Source: Blepharisma japonicum
Lineage: Eukaryota > Ciliophora > Heterotrichea > Heterotrichida > Blepharismidae
Length of the DNA stretch: 64,000 bases
Direction of reading: 5' to 3'
Assembly: GCA_949751835.1 (NCBI GenBank)
Contig: CATKHK010000052.1
Location: forward strand, 248,001-312,000
The notes below the pieces were generated by a model that was not told where the DNA came from, searched no databases, and was given only the letters and a program-made list of their open reading frames with translations. Positions 10,204 to 20,698 of the stretch are shown here, piece by piece (within the stretch, counting starts at the first letter, position 1; every line of letters begins with the position of its first letter). Both the position numbers and the translations under genes were made by a program.

Positions 10204-12156
10204 TTAGTCATATAAATTTTGTTTAATTTCAGGATCATCAATAAATTCTCTGAATGCAAAAGATTCTGCTGATATAGACAAACTTATTAAGTCTTCTATA
10301 TACCTCTCAAGACCTTTACGCCTTGCTTCAATTTCACTGGGAGATGATAAAGGAGAAATACTTTTCCCAGGCAATGGTGGCAATGTTTGGGTTTCTATTG
10401 AATTTTTTCTTGTTTTTGAGATATTTATTTTCTGTTGGAATCTTATGTAATTAAACAATGCTGGGCTTTCTAATCTTTTTAATAAAAATCTGTTCAAATG
10501 ATTGAAATCTTTATACCTCCTTTTCACATTTCATTCACACAACTGTCGGCCTTTGTAAAGCTTTGAAAAACCTAGCGAATATAATAAAAAATGTGATTCC
10601 TTATCTACTTCACCTTCCCATGTAATAGGAGAGTGAAGAATATACGAAATCCCCTGCAACTTGCTTTTCCATATAGATTCCAAATCAACCCCACAGTTAA
10701 TAAAATCTAATACATCTTGGCACAAAAATGCAGCATCATTCAAAACATGGCCTAAATAGTTTTCCAATTTTCTTTTTCTAATTTCCAAAGCATGGGAATC
10801 TTGTGACCGAAAAGTCTGTAAATAATTTTTTGATGGAAATTTTGGAAGACTAGCAGGCATTAACAGTTTTTTTAATTTGGTATGAAATTCATAAAAATCG
10901 TTAAAGCGCTTTTTAAGTGTAGCTTCTTGGTTTAGCCGAGGGATTTTTCATTGAATTATATATTCAATGTGTCCTCCTTCTTCTACCCACTTGACGATGT
11001 TTACATTAATAAAAGCATGCAGATGATAATTAGGGACTTGGACAGAGTCAGCTTCATCGGTGTGCACAAATTTTGGTTGATAATAATTGACTGCAATGGA
11101 GCCGTGGCGGCTTGAATATTCTTCATTCGCAATGCTTAAATGTCTTTCTTCATTTACAACTTTGTTGTGCTGCTCTAAGCAGGCTGCCCTTTCAGTCCCA
11201 TTAATTTCTAAAAAATCAAGCAAAGAATTAGCCATAAATTCTGGGTAGCAAAGTTCTTCTAAATACTCATTTAATGCTTTCATTCTTTGATCAAGATTAT
11301 ATGAATTGTGCTGGAACAGTGGGAATGAAGGGAAATCTAGATATGGAAATTCGTCGACAGGGAATTTCAGCCTTAAGTTTTTATGCAATGAATCGAACTC
11401 TGCATAGGTTCTCCTTACTGTATGTGTTTTGCCTGCAATAGCCACTATAATATGAAAATATACAACTTGCTTATTACTTTCAGTCTTAATTTTACATTCT
11501 TTTATAGAAGTTGATAATGTTTTTTGTTCTTGGACTTCTTGATCAAGCACAGTTTTTCTTCTTCCAACTGTCGTTCTTCGATTTCTATTGTTATTTCTTG
11601 TAGAGTAAAGTAGAGGATCATTATTTATTAGGGAAAACTCATTTGGTCTAAATACAGAGTATGCTGCAAGAATGCAGCATATTATAAATGCAAGTAAAAA
11701 TGTTATAATTTTTTCTACTGGTATCAAATCATGATAATCAGCCTCTGAAATAGTCTCTAAAATTTCTAAAACTGCAAAAATAAGATGCATGACCATATTG
11801 ATTGGCCAAAAACTTCTATGTCCGCTTCATTTCATACGAAGTCTCCTTCTCGTTTCAAAAATTACTAAATAAAAGCTAATAAATCATGCAAAACCTAATG
11901 ATGCAAAGAAAAATACTCTAACTGATTTTTCTGATGTTGAATAATCAGAAGGAATAAGGTCAAATACATGAATAAAGCAAAAAATCATCATAAGAAATGT
12001 ACAGATATATTTTATAGTAAGATTTCTTGAAAAGTGATGGGTTCGATCTGTTCCGTCGTTAAAATGACGTCGGCAACGAAATAGTGCATAGCAGATAAAT
12101 CAGAAAGGAATCAACAGCATTGGCGAGTAGAGTTCAACTAGGTTTATATGCTCCAT
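10204..12156 (-). CDS. Five-helix membrane protein (ABCC TMD0-like) with three tandem PX domains
   Basis: One 650-aa frame when TGAs are read as Trp (at 10528, 10948 and several sites in the N-terminal helices). Residues 10-170 hold about five hydrophobic helices. After the third comes a basic loop, ETRRRLRMKWSGHRSFWP, resembling the TMD0 segment of ABCC/MRP transporters, but no ATP-binding domain follows. Three PX-like domains follow: about 215-325 (core RRTYAEFDSLH), about 375-470 (KKRFNDFYEFH) and about 515-640 (KRRYKDFNHLNRF). Each keeps the basic-x-aromatic motif and a later hydrophobic helix with a conserved Arg/Lys-rich turn. PX domains bind phosphoinositides, so an endosomal or vacuolar tether or scaffold is plausible (inference). 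The TMD0 comparison is by pattern only. Confidence 0.78.
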
Positions 12157-12443
12157 ATTAGAATAGAAACATAGCAAATAAATTGATTAAAAGCAGATTT
12201 AATCGTTATTTTATTTAATCAATATATTAGCTATCTTTATAAACTATTATAATTCTTCGCCTTTTATTGCAAATTACGCAAAATATTTTTTTAATAAATT
12301 AAGCTTATTATAAAAGATTTTTGTTAATAAAAGAAGTTGGCATCCCAAAATATTTAATGATCTTCTTAATTTTTGGTCTGATAATTTTTTTAACTGCTCA
12401 CTAATCATTTTACCAGAAGCCCATTAAAATTTTATATTTTATA

Positions 12444-13130
12444 ATGAAAAGGGTCCCTACCTCTACAAACGAAAAGGCACCTTTATTACTGAGCCCTGTT
12501 AGTGTTGGATCAACTGTTGGTACTAGCTCGTCAAGTCGTAGAAAAGTTAGAAGAACTTTTGTAATTGATCTTACTTCATCTGCTCCTGTAAAAAATCCTA
12601 CCCCAGCACCAGAGCCAGCATTGCTACCAAAACCAATAGAAAAAAATGAAGATAAAATTTTGCGCTTAGAAAAAAGACTGAGACGATACAGACAAAAATT
12701 AAAGACTAAGGATATACTTGAATTAGATTTAAGAGAAAATATTTCAAAACTTAATTTAAGCCTAGACCTAAAAACAAAGGAATATGAAAGAGAAAAGACT
12801 GAAATATTGAAATCGAAACTTTCGTTAGAAAAAATAATAGAAGATAAGCAAGAAAAAATTGATAAAATTTCCCAAGAAAATAAGCACTTACAAGATGAAC
12901 TCCATGATGCAAAAAGTATTTTTATTCAAGCTGGTCAAGAAAAAGGATCTTTATATGCTTTACAAATGGAAAATATGCAAGAAAAACTTTTTGCTAAGAG
13001 TGAAAGAGTCAGCCAATTAGAGCTTGAACTTTCAAAATCTAAAAGAAAAATTGAGTCTTTAGAGAGTAAAGTACAAGAAATGAAAATTGAAATAGAAGCA
13101 AAGAAAACATTAAATAACACGATTGAATAA
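12444..13130 (+). CDS. Unrecognised coiled-coil protein
   Basis: Protein of 228 aa. The first 75 residues are Ser/Pro/Thr-rich and basic (RRKVRR near residue 35). From about residue 75 to the end the chain is a continuous heptad-type coiled coil rich in Lys, Glu and Leu. No family is recognised; structural or ciliary proteins often look like this, but nothing specific supports it. It is divergent from the triple-PX gene across 287 bp and convergent with the uS11 gene across 125 bp. Confidence 0.7.
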   Translation: MKRVPTSTNEKAPLLLSPVSVGSTVGTSSSSRRKVRRTFVIDLTSSAPVKNPTPAPEPALLPKPIEKNEDKILRLEKRLRRYRQKLKTKDILELDLRENISKLNLSLDLKTKEYEREKTEILKSKLSLEKIIEDKQEKIDKISQENKHLQDELHDAKSIFIQAGQEKGSLYALQMENMQEKLFAKSERVSQLELELSKSKRKIESLESKVQEMKIEIEAKKTLNNTIE

Positions 13131-13255
13131 TAATAATTACTATAAACAGATTTTCGAATACTAAATTCGCTATAATACCTTTTTATATTAAATTAGCCTT
13201 ACATTTTTCTATTTAATTGCTCCTCGTAAATAAAAACCAAGGTAAATTAAAGTGC

Positions 13256-13717
13256 TTAAAGTCTTCTTCCTCTTCTTCCACCAGCTCTTCTAGTGCTATC
13301 TGTAGGAATTGGTGTCACATCCTCAATCCTTCCAATCAACATTCCATTTCTAGCTAAAGCCCTCAAAGCAGCTTGTGCGCCTGGTCCTGGTGTTTTGCTT
13401 TCAGTGCCTCCTCTAGCTCTGATTTTTATATGTAAGGAGTTTATTCCAAGCTTTTTAAGCCTATTGCACACTTCGACAGCTGCAAGCATAGCGGCGTATG
13501 GTGAGCTTTCTTCTCTATCAGCTTTTACCATCATCCCACCAGTGATTCTTGCAAGTGTTTCTCTTCCAGACAGATCAGTGACATGAATAAAAGTGTCATT
13601 AAAAGTAGCGAGTAAATGACAAACAGCAAAAATTTTTTCGCCTGTCAGATTTGGACCTAGCATCGCTTGCTCTGGCTCTTCGACCTTTGGTTCTTTGCGA
13701 CCTTTTGCTTTTGACAT
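13256..13717 (-). CDS. RPS14: Small ribosomal subunit protein uS11
   Basis: Protein of 153 aa, close to other eukaryotic RPS14. The conserved stretches [53 protein letters not shown] and the basic tail GGRRGRRL are all present. It is a platform protein of the 40S subunit near the 3' end of 18S rRNA. The reading frame is uninterrupted and uses no TGA. Confidence 0.97.
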   Translation of the reverse strand: MSKAKGRKEPKVEEPEQAMLGPNLTGEKIFAVCHLLATFNDTFIHVTDLSGRETLARITGGMMVKADREESSPYAAMLAAVEVCNRLKKLGINSLHIKIRARGGTESKTPGPGAQAALRALARNGMLIGRIEDVTPIPTDSTRRAGGRRGRRL

Positions 13718-13882
13718 TTTTATCCGTCCAAATGATACTTTGGGTGTTAAAACTGTGATAGAGTTTAGAAATAATTATATAAAATATCGAAAAAGATTTG
13801 GAAAATTTTTTGAAAAAATACCAAACATGTGCAGAAAAATGAGAAAAGAAAAGGTATAGATGAGCATTATCAATAAACTAAA

Positions 13883-14437
13883 ATGGAAATAAGTGTGAAG
13901 TTTGGTACAAGAGGGATAAATTCTAAAAGCCTACCTCTCATGAGAAATAATATAAAACGGTCAGAATCGCTTAAGAAAAATATTTGCCCTTTATACACTC
14001 CAGACTCAAAAAAATCAAAAAATGATTTTATGATAGAAATTCCTTCAGTAGTTATGGATCGAGAAACATTCGCAGCTGAAGACAAAGGACTAAAAAGCTT
14101 GCAGGAAGTTGATAAAATTTCAAAAAGTGCTATTCTTTGCTCGGAAAGATTAAAAAAACCTAAAAATTCTTTTATTAGTCAACATTATCATAAATTCAGA
14201 AGTAAAATCAAGTCAAAGCCAGATTTATCAAGAATTCTTACCTTACTCAATACACCAAAAAATGATATAATTATTAATAAAGGAAAACTGGAGAGCTCAA
14301 AGAATTCTTTTCTATCGTTCTTAAAAACTTTAAATGCTAACCCAAATACAACAAAAAGCGCACTTCCAAGTCCTTGTAGAGGATTTCGATCTTCTGTTGA
14401 TCGAAAATGCTCACCATCTATATTAAGAATAATTTAA
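13883..14437 (+). CDS. Unrecognised basic protein
   Basis: Protein of 184 aa, rich in Lys, Ser and Asn, with many KKPKNSF/SSKNSF-like runs (SKKSKNDF, KKPKNSFISQ, SSKNSFLSF). No transmembrane segment or known domain. It starts at the first ATG after the 165-bp region shared with the divergent uS11 gene. Likely a real gene because the frame is long, ATG-started and ends in TAA just before AT-rich spacer. Confidence 0.6.
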   Translation: MEISVKFGTRGINSKSLPLMRNNIKRSESLKKNICPLYTPDSKKSKNDFMIEIPSVVMDRETFAAEDKGLKSLQEVDKISKSAILCSERLKKPKNSFISQHYHKFRSKIKSKPDLSRILTLLNTPKNDIIINKGKLESSKNSFLSFLKTLNANPNTTKSALPSPCRGFRSSVDRKCSPSILRII

Positions 14438-14886
14438 GTAATTGTAATAATCATAAATTTATTGTGAAAAACTTAAATTAATAAATTTTTAATGGTCTTT
14501 TTAATTGAAATTTTTAAAGGCTAGATCATAGCTAAATATAGTTGCTTTAGTTTCCTCTTATTAATTAATTTGTAGCAATTAATATTCAATAGCTCACATT
14601 TCATCGTTTGGTAATTCAATAAAATTTTCTCATATAAAAATTTTGATTCATTATTAACAATTCAGTATTGAATAAAAGAAACACACCTGAATTTATTTGA
14701 GTTTATACTTGCACCTTCCTCAAAGAAATACTAGCTTAAAAATACCTGTTCTTAAATCATGAAAAAGTGAAAGCCCATCCAATTTCACCTAGGCTAATAA
14801 ATATAGCCTTTTATTAAGCGTCACATTTAGTCTTTAATATCATGATTTTCAAGCCTTTTAATATTCATCAAAATTAATTTTTTATA
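14438..14886. other. AT-rich spacer
   Basis: About 450 bp between two plus-strand genes. No ORF or RNA structure that I can support; slightly more mixed base composition at 14690-14830, probably promoter of the ARM-repeat gene. Confidence 0.4.
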
Positions 14887-16212
14887 ATGGCAGAATATGA
14901 CCCTTTAGTTTCTGATACTGCAAGAAGCTTGACAGAAGACACATTAGCGTCTCATGAAAAAAACGAGATGGAAAGTATGCTGACAATCTTGACATGTGGA
15001 GACGCCCAAGATGTTTTTATTATAATCCAGCAAATCAGAAAAATGCTTTCAGTCGAAAAAAATCCGCCAATCCAAGAAATCCTTGACTTAGGTGTCTTGT
15101 CTACTTTAGCTGATCTTTTTGCTGTGGATCAATTTAAAAGAGATATAGCATGAATTATGTCAAATATTGCATCAGGAAACCAAATGCAATGCCATCAAGC
15201 TGTACAAGTAAATTCAATTGATATTTTTTGTCAGTGTATTAATAGTATAAAAGAAGATTTAGTTGTACAAGGAATGATGGGATTAGGAAATATTGCAGGA
15301 AATGACGCTCATTGTAGAGACCAAGTTTTAATACCTGAAGTTATAGAAAAAATTAGCGAAATAAGAGAAAATGCAAGTGAAGAGTTCAGGCAAGTCCACT
15401 GCTGGCTGATTTCAAATTTATTGAATTTTAAGCCAATTCCTGGGGAGTCTTTAACAGAAAAATTATTGCCTGTGATTAAAAAATATTATGATAGTAATGA
15501 TGAAGAAATGATAGGAAATGCAGCTTGAGCCTTATTTAGGCTAATTCAGAATGAAGAGGATGCAGAAATGATGGTAAGATCAGGGGTAATTCCTAAAACA
15601 ATTACATTAATTATGAGTCCTGACCAAAAGATTTCGAATGCTTCTTCAAAGCTTATAAAAAAAATTCTGAAAATTACGAGTAAATTTAATGAATATTTTT
15701 TAGGAGAAGGAATTTTCAATATAATTCCAAGATCAATAAAAAATAAAAACCAGCATATACGGAAAGATACAGTTGATATTTTATCAAAATTGTGTGAAAA
15801 TAATGCCAATGCTTCTTATTCAGTTATATCACTGGGAATATTGAATAAAATTATTGAAATGGCTTTGAAAGATATAAAAGAAATCAGAAATGGCTGCATA
15901 AAAACACTGTGCAATATTGCATTATCAGAAAATGATATCATTCCTATTATGATGACAGAAGATTTTTTCCCAGCTTTACTAGGTGTTTTTAGAGGAAATT
16001 TCCAAAATTTATATGAGCTCGCAATTAAAACCTTTAAAGCCACTTTTGATTATCTAGAAGAAGCAACAGGGCATGAAAGTGCTATGATCGTATACAAGAA
16101 TTTCGAAGAACAAGGCGGGGTTACCCATCTTGAAAGGATTACCACATCAGCAGACGGCTCTCTGTTAAACGAAATTGAGATCCTAAATCATATGTTAAAC
16201 AGATATAAATAA
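14887..16212 (+). CDS. Importin-alpha-like ARM-repeat protein lacking the IBB domain
   Basis: Protein of 441 aa built of armadillo repeats. Two in-frame TGAs (15151-15153 and 15526-15528) encode W89 and W214, exactly where karyopherin-alpha repeats carry the Trp of the AWxLSNIASG motif (here DIAWIMSNIASGN and NAAWALFRLI). The typical importin-alpha N-terminus with its Arg-rich importin-beta-binding helix is absent; the chain starts directly with ARM-type helices. In the second Trp repeat the Asn partner of the NLS-binding W-N array is replaced by Arg. It may be a divergent karyopherin or an ARM protein with another cargo. The next gene starts 29 nt after its stop. Confidence 0.82.
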
Positions 16213-16241
16213 TATAAATTTTTCTTCGTTATTCGTTATAA

Positions 16242-16946
16242 ATGTCAACTGAGCCCATAATTCCAAGCACACCTAAATGTGAATTATTTGGGGATTTTGG
16301 ATGGTCTATGCAAGCATTATTAGGTGTGATATCGTTTTCGTTTCTTATTCTGAAGAGATATCTTGATTTTGAAAGGAGAATTTGAACTATATGATTTATG
16401 GATACATCAAAGCAAGCTTTAAGCTCCTTGCTTACTCATTTATTTAATCTTGCTTTAGCATATGAAATCGGGAGTACCAAATTAGAATCTAACCCCTGCA
16501 CATGATATTTTTTGAGCATGCTTGTGGATGCAATAATCGGGACTATGATTTGCTTTTTATTGCTTCACGGTATAGAAGAGATCTTAAGCTCGAATAAAAC
16601 TTTTTCATTTAAATCTGGATATTATGGAGAATACCCAGATTGAGGAACTTGGGCTTTTCAAGCAATTGTATGAATTTGTATTGTTTTAAGTATGAAGATT
16701 CTAATAGTAGGAGTTATGGTGGTATTTGGGAAGTCTATTGAATATACTGGAGAAATTCTTTTGGCACCTCTAAGCGAATACCCAAGGCTTGAATTGCTAT
16801 GCATTATGATTATTTTCCCTATTCTTATTAATGGGTTAGTTTTTTGGGTTACGGATGGATTTTTAAAGATGAACGAGAAAGACCTTGTGATACATATCCC
16901 AATTAATAAGAAACCAAGTAAATATTATACAAATTTATCAGTTTAA
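16242..16946 (+). CDS. STIMATE: STIMATE/TMEM110 family membrane protein
   Basis: Protein of 234 aa needing several TGAs as Trp. It reads FGWSMQALLGVISFS, then ERRIWTIWFMDTSKQA, NPCTWYFLSMLVDAIIG, YGEYPDWGTWAFQ and NGLVFWVTD-FL, the ordered landmarks of the TMEM110/STIMATE (yeast YPL162C) family. Four to five membrane helices. STIMATE supports ER-plasma-membrane contact sites and calcium entry with STIM in animals; in ciliates only an ER or vacuole membrane location is a fair guess. It ends 4 nt from the convergent Deltex stop. Confidence 0.88.
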
Positions 16947-16950
16947 TGTG

Positions 16951-17622
16951 CTAAAAAATTCCTTTAGAATTTAATTCTTCTTTTACCCTTTTCAAATATG
17001 TAGGGTCTGGATACCCATACTTTGAAACTCCACCATATGTGCTTGTTTTATGATGAATTCCATTCCATACAATGCAATTTTCAGTTCCCATCGTTATGCT
17101 TGTTCCTATTTTAAATGTCAATTTTCTTTCAAAAGCTTCGACAAGCATAGACAAAACTTCGTTTCCTTCTTGATTATTAGGTAAATATGCTATTCTTGTA
17201 ATCCCTGAAATATAATGCCTATCTATTTTCTGGGCTTCAAATGTATAAGCAATTTCAATTGCTCCAACCCCAGGAAATCCATCTAATCTGTAATGAGTGT
17301 TATATTTGACTTTCATAGTTCCAGAAGGCATACTACCCGTCTCCACACCGTATGGGATTTTGCAGACTGGACATATTATAAATTCTTTCCCTTGTCTTGC
17401 AGAGTCAATACAACCAGCATGGAAAAAATGACCTTCACATTTACTTAAAAGAACAATATCAGTGTCTTTTTGTTCTAATTCATATTGACAAATTACACAT
17501 ATTTCTTTAGGAATTTCATTCAAATTAAATTTTGGGTTTCTATATAAGACATCGCTTATCATTTGCTTATATGTGACATTGTATCATTTTGTCAGATCTT
17601 GAGTTTTCTCATAATTTTCCAT
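16951..17622 (-). CDS. Deltex-type RING-DTC E3 ubiquitin ligase
   Basis: Protein of 223 aa. The ATG at 17622 gives MENYEKTQDL and needs one TGA as Trp. A RING finger spans about residues 42-90 (CVICQYE...CEGHFFHAGC...CPVC) and is followed directly by the Deltex C-terminal domain (about 98-223): MPSGTMKV, LDGFPGVGAIEIAY, AYLPNNQEGNEVL, FKIGTSITMG and YGYPDPTYL. Deltex RING-DTC pairs ubiquitinate proteins and can attach ubiquitin to ADP-ribose. The N-terminal WWE domains of animal Deltex are absent here, although a separate tandem-WWE gene lies at 36.8-38.0 kb. Stop is TAG. Confidence 0.93.
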
Positions 17623-17666
17623 TTCTATATTTTTAAATAATAATTAATCAAAAACAATCTTTTTAT

Positions 17667-17960
17667 CTAAGAAGTCTCTATGCCACGCCAATATCTTTTC
17701 CGAAGCAATCATAATTTTTTGAATGATTGCATTTCTTGAAGATATTTATCATATCCGTTTTTTAAAAACACATAGAAATAGGATTCAGATGATCAAAAAC
17801 TAGTCTGCTTTATAAATTGAATAAGGATTTTTACCTATAAAAATAGCCTTATAGTTACATTGAAGCAAAATTTCCTTTTCTTGCCAGAGTTTTGTTCAGC
17901 CAATTTTAATTAAAGCATCAAATATTATGCTGCGAGATAAATATTTCCATGATAGGAGAA
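17667..17960 (-). pseudogene. Decayed coding remnant
   Basis: Two coding-like stretches on the minus strand lie in different frames: an upstream one reading FDALIKIGWTKLWQEKE and a downstream one reading SYFYVFLKNGYDKYLQEMQ and ending at the TAG at 17667. No 15- or 16-nt intron with GT...AG ends joins them, and there is no good ATG. I take it as a decayed gene of unknown family. Alternatively it is a small gene with an unusual intron. Confidence 0.35.
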
Positions 17961-17968
17961 TTTAAATT

Positions 17969-18592
17969 ATGGATCAAGAGCTCCTTTTTAGAGTTATCAT
18001 AGTTGGCGACACAGGAGTAGGAAAATCCTGTTTATTGCTTAGGTTCAGTGAAAATCTGTTTAAAGAGCAGCACAATGTGACTATCGGTGTAGAGTTCGGA
18101 ACAAAATCAATAGAGATTAAAGGACAGCCTATAAAAATTCAAATCTGGGATACTGCTGGGCAGGAAAGCTTTAGAAGTGTAACGAGGAGCTTTTATAGGA
18201 GAGCTGATGGCGTTTTACTAGTATACGACGCAACTGCAAAGCATACATTTGAAAGTTGCGAATATTGGCTTGACGAAATCAGACAAAATTCTTCTCAAGA
18301 TGCTGATATCTTTCTGGTTGCTAATCAGGTTGATTTAGTGGAAAATGGTGAACAGCCTAGAGAGGTTTCTACTGAAGAAGGGAAAAAGTTTGCTGAGAAG
18401 CATGAATTGAGTGGTTTCTTAGAAACTTCAGCAAAAAGTGGATTAAATGTTCATGAAGCATTTACTACTTTTTGCACAATTTTATATGAAAAATGACTAG
18501 AGAAGCAAGAAGATGATCCAAAGCCAGTTTCACATACAATAGGATTAAAGCCTACAAGTGTAAAGAAAAAGAAAGGATGCTGTGGGAAATAA
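17969..18592 (+). CDS. Rab-family small GTPase (Rab2/4/14-like)
   Basis: Protein of 207 aa. G1 is GDTGVGKS (13-20), followed by TIGVEFGTKSI, WDTAGQES (60-67) and ETSAKSGLN. The C-terminus is KKKKGCCGK, with a Cys pair for geranylgeranylation. Switch and interswitch regions (SVTRSFYRRA, LLVYDAT) resemble the Rab2/Rab4/Rab14 group. Two departures are notable: the G4 motif NKxD is NQVD (119-122), and the residue after the catalytic Gln-Glu is Ser. One TGA (Trp) lies near residue 176. Rab proteins recruit effectors to endomembranes; the exact compartment is not decidable here. Confidence 0.92.
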
Positions 18593-19068
18593 AGCACCTA
18601 ATCTAATAAATGGAAAATTGCAAAATATAGTTTGATAAGTCTAAAACTCGTTCCTTAGTAAATTTTTAAAATAATAATTATATATTATCACAATTAAATT
18701 TTTTGAAACTAAATTAAGCATTAATATTTGCATGTCAATAATAAATAAAAGCTTGCCTAATATGTATTTCCATATTAAGAAATCTAAGCTCACACAAGGT
18801 TTTCTTATTCTCAATCAGGGACACACTTTTTTATTTTAAAATGCTAATTTTCTCAAATCGTAAGAATTCACGAGAGATAATGCAACTTATATTCTATAAT
18901 CTAAAATTATTATAGTTTTAAATACAATAAGAATAATTATACGAAAAGCATTGTCGAAAAATTATTTTTTTCTTGTGCGTCATTGTTGGATACTTTAACC
19001 AAAAAGAGAATTTTGCCGATTTATTGGAAGGTCAGATAAGGTAGAGTAGCAATGAAATAAGTTTTTTA
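18593..19068. other. AT-rich spacer
   Basis: About 475 bp between the Rab and Kelch genes, both plus strand. No convincing ORF, tRNA or repeat; the last 60 bp before the Kelch ATG have higher GC content. Confidence 0.4.
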
Positions 19069-20001
19069 ATGGCCATAAATTATTTAATGATTTCTGACAT
19101 ATTCCTTGAAAAGCACAATATAGAGGATACTATAAAAGAAAAAGCCAAGGAGAATAAAAAGCAGCACGCAAGAGATAAAAGATACCTCATCAAGCATTTA
19201 AAATGTAAAATAAATTCTCAATACGATGCTGGCAAAATTATATATTTTTCTGGATACTCAAAAGAGATGACAGCTATTGATCTTGACCATTTAAATTCAT
19301 CTAAAAATGCTCTTTTATTCCCAGATTACTTAAATTGTCAAATATCAATGTGCAAAATCCCAGATGAAAAGGTCTTTTGCTTTGAAAATGTTCCAAATTA
19401 TCAATATGCTTTTACCATAAACTCAGAAAATCAAATAGAAATTTTAGGTAAAAGTTTGCCATGCTATTGTTCAGGCTCAATTTATTATGATAATTGTGTT
19501 TACTGCTTTGGAGGGGTAACATCAGATTGAGAAATTTTGAGAAAATGTGTGAAATTTGATCTAAAAACTAAAGAATGAGAATATTTTACATCGATGCCAA
19601 CAGGTTCTACAAGATGCTCATGCACAATTTTTCAAAATAAAATTTTTGTATCAGGTTTTCATCAACACCATCTATATGAATATGACCCTATTTCAGAATC
19701 ATATACAGAAATTTTATTAAATTTAAAAAATTACTTTTATACAAAAATATTATGTTCTAATGAAAATAGAGTAATCTTAATTGAAGCTGGCGGAAATATC
19801 TATGAAGCTGGCAAATCAAATCGCTACAACTGAAGAAATATTGGAATTTCATACGTAAATCCAAGCGATCTAATGTACTATGGCATATTATATCAAGATT
19901 CGTTTTATTTCATCATGAAAAATTGCAAATTGTATAAGTTTGAGTTTTCGACCAACATTAATAAGTCTATAAAAGATGATATAAAAATCAAGCTTTGCTA
20001 A
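19069..20001 (+). CDS. Kelch-type beta-propeller protein
   Basis: Protein of 310 aa across three in-frame TGAs. After an N-terminal Lys-rich helix (30-60) come repeated blade-like units: KIIYFSGYSKEM, SIYYDNCVYCFGGVTSD-W, MPTGSTRCSCTIFQNKIFVSG and HLYEYDPISESYTEI. These match Kelch or galactose-oxidase-type blades with aromatic-Gly-Gly turns. Such propellers bind other proteins, often as ubiquitin-ligase adaptors, but no BTB or F-box is seen. A related protein is encoded at 45619-46437. Confidence 0.75.
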
Positions 20002-20004
20002 CTG

Positions 20005-20250
20005 ATATTTTTTAATATTCTCATTGATTTGACTATTTTTCTTTCAGAAGTCCATTTCCATCATATTGCTGTTTTTCCAGTTTTAGCTTGATGAATTGCA
20101 ACTAATTCATACTCCTACATTATTTTAAGCTTTGTAAATTGGTTTTATAAGTCTTCTGCATCTTTATTATGCTAATGAAGAAATTTAATTTATGTTGAGG
20201 AGATGAAGATTCGCGCATTCTATTCCAATGCTTGAGTTCATTTTTAAATG
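20005..20250 (-). pseudogene. Decayed tandem copy of the Cdd1-family gene
   Basis: DNA matches the intact neighbour gene at 20417-20698 through most of its length. Examples are the stretch around AGTTTTAGCTTGATGAATTGCA near 20080 and the shared CTTCTGCATCTT near 20155. The central part, which encodes the GCRQDPCVWDVF region in the intact copy, is largely missing, and the frame is broken by several stops. It abuts the Kelch stop codon. This is a host-gene duplicate that has lost function. Confidence 0.85.
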
Positions 20251-20416
20251 GTATTTTATTTATTAAATTTTTTTGAAAAAGGAGAACTTGATATGAAATA
20301 GAAGAAATATTCGTTTAGCAGTTATAAATAAATTCTTAAATTTATAAATTAAAGGAAACCTATAAAATATTTTTGATGTATAATTTTATACTTATATAAT
20401 AAAAAATCCAAAGCTC

Positions 20417-20698
20417 TTATTTTTTCAATTTTCTCATTGCTTGAATTTTTTTCCTTTCAGGAGTTCACTTTCATCATTTCGTGACTTCCCCAGTTTTAGC
20501 TTGATGAATTGCAGCAGAGAAAACATCCCATACACAAGGGTCTTGTCTGCAACCTTTAAGTTTATTTAATCGATTATATAAATCTTCTGCATCTTGTATC
20601 GCTAACAGAGAAATTGTGTTTATATTAAGCAATCTTAGATCTTCACGCATTTTGACTCCAATATTAGCTAAAGATCTTAGTTCGTCTTTTATAGGCAT
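20417..20698 (-). CDS. Cdd1-family (pathogenicity locus) helix-hairpin-helix protein, bacterial type
   Basis: Protein of 93 aa. The hairpin LANIGVKMREDLRLLNI is followed by DAEDLYNRLNKLKGCRQDPCVWDVF and ends TKWWKWTPERKK; the WW uses TGA codons. This is the ordered pattern of the bacterial Cdd1/TfoX-C-like family (helix-hairpin-helix, then CxDPCVLDVF, then WWxWT). The family is widespread in bacteria and of unclear role; the hairpin suggests nucleic-acid contact. Its use of TGA for Trp and its AT-rich surroundings show it is settled in this genome and not contamination. Possible horizontal transfer (inference). Confidence 0.82.

Noticed and set aside
12040-12056. GGTTCGATC, resembling a tRNA T-loop
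   Set aside because: It lies inside the coding sequence of the triple-PX gene and has no matching arms.
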